Source: Thermoguttaceae bacterium (lineage in GTDB: Bacteria > Planctomycetota > Planctomycetia > Pirellulales > Thermoguttaceae). From it: a stretch of DNA of 64,000 nucleotides. The DNA lies in assembly GCA_017441605.1 (NCBI GenBank), contig JAFRXD010000015.1, forward strand, positions 1-64,000, in the 5' to 3' direction. The position numbers were made by a program, and so were the translations under genes. Under the pieces are notes generated by a model. That model did no database searches. It was not told where the DNA came from and saw only the letters and a list, made by a program, of their open reading frames with translations. Numbering within the stretch: position 1 is the first letter of the stretch; the number at the start of each line of letters is the position of its first letter. Positions 63,500-64,000 of the stretch are shown here, piece by piece.

Positions 63500-64000
63500 T
63501 TAAAAAGCGCCCGCGAGTTCGGTAACGGAAGCGATGGGAAGTCCGGTTGTTCGCGCGATTTGGTCGACCGATAGCGTTCCGAGTGAAAGGAGGTTTTTTG
63601 CGATCGCAATAGACGTTTCTTCCGCGGCGACGGTTCTCGCTTGCTTTACGCGTTTCGCGCTTTCCCTTTTCAGTTTCGCGTTTTCCTCGTTGAGTTTTGT
63701 AATTTCCTCGGCGTGTTCCGCGTTAAGAACGGTTTCATTCTCCTTGACGGCGTCGGCAATTCTTGCGAGCATTTCGTAATCGCGTTTATAAGACTTTTTC
63801 ATAACAAACTCCACTTCGGCGCGGCGCTCTTCGAGATACTCGACGAGCGCGCCCGCTTCTACGCAGGTATTGATCGTATTGAGAATCGCTTTGGGGATCG
63901 GAATCTTTTCCGCCAACTGCCGTAGGTAGACGCGCTCGAAAAACGCAAATTCGTCGAGAAACGTCTTGGCTTCGGCGTTGGGGTTCCCCGATATGACTTT
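63500..64000 (-). CDS. Rpn/PD-(D/E)XK transposase-family protein, C-terminal part; 5' end beyond window
   Basis: The frame is open from the right edge to TAA at 63500, about 166 residues. It reads FFERVYLRQLAEKIPIPKAI, then a charged coiled-coil (KNL-type heptads about KENETVLNAEHAEEITKLNE). A C-terminal helix pair, SLGTLSVDQIARTTGLPIAS, looks like a small helix-turn-helix. This C-terminal layout is common in Rpn/PD-(D/E)XK nuclease-family proteins, which promote recombination. The nuclease core would be outside the window, so the assignment rests on the tail. Confidence 0.6.
   Translation of the reverse strand, partial: KVISGNPNAEAKTFLDEFAFFERVYLRQLAEKIPIPKAILNTINTCVEAGALVEYLEERRAEVEFVMKKSYKRDYEMLARIADAVKENETVLNAEHAEEITKLNEENAKLKRESAKRVKQARTVAAEETSIAIAKNLLSLGTLSVDQIARTTGLPIASVTELAGAF

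Overview
The window looks like a chromosome segment of a Planctomycetota bacterium, probably Pirellulales-like. This is inferred from four cell-surface genes whose products carry the planctomycete N-terminal motif LExLExRxLLS, from a secretin-N-type periplasmic protein, and from a Kdo transferase, a PPi-type phosphofructokinase and a topoisomerase VI B subunit. Codon use is strongly biased to GC-ending codons. This leaves very long open frames antisense to real genes, which I treated as shadows. No rRNA, CRISPR array, phage or insertion-sequence transposase is visible.

Layout. 1-3.2 kb (minus): a secretin-N-like exported protein running off the left edge, and arfB (ribosome rescue). 3.4-9.8 kb (plus): DUF3467 protein, WalJ-like metallohydrolase, waaA, Nramp-like transporter, a membrane protein and a PP2C phosphatase. 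9.8-15.4 kb (plus): hisF, pilT, a membrane-anchored GspE/PilB-like protein with damaged ATPase motifs, and two membrane proteins, probably one functional unit. 15.4-21.2 kb: dinG and miaB (plus), then tRNA-Ile with two decayed tandem copies of its 3' part and terminator, and PPi-phosphofructokinase (minus). 22.0-37.4 kb: one 15.4-kb gene for a 5,120-residue exported protein. 37.4-44.8 kb: queG, a frameshifted membrane-anchored protein with a 180-bp repeat, tRNA-Gln(CUG), a 20-codon mini-gene with its own promoter and terminator, a small secreted protein, queD, a DUF1667 protein, apgM, a DUF1080 protein and ndk. 44.9-52.6 kb: a parvulin-like foldase, a transglutaminase-like protein, an alpha/beta hydrolase overlapping top6B, tRNA-Gln(UUG) and a DUF4405-like protein with an inserted secretin/TonB short domain. 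52.6-63 kb: a poorly coding 1.3-kb gap, then three tandem beta-helix surface-protein paralogues, the middle one a decayed, internally deleted pseudogene. 63-64 kb (minus): two tandem Rpn-type C-termini, one decayed and one running off the right edge.

The most notable signal is the surface-protein family. All four members pair the N-terminal LExLExRxLLS motif with an acidic C-terminal tail of the form LLDxAFADxDxLxxLxF at the very last residues, which I propose as a sorting or export tag. The 5,120-residue member adds a papain/IdeS-like domain and a caspase-like domain. In both, the positions where I expect catalytic Cys and His hold other residues, so it may be a scaffold built from dead peptidases plus nine CSLREA/beta-helix modules. 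The second notable signal is the pilT-linked dead ATPase with N-terminal membrane segments.

Promoters, where recognisable, are of sigma-70 type with unusually regular 16-17 bp spacers (tRNA genes, pfp, hisF, the Nramp-like gene, the mini-gene and the secretin-like gene). Intrinsic terminators follow most transcription units.
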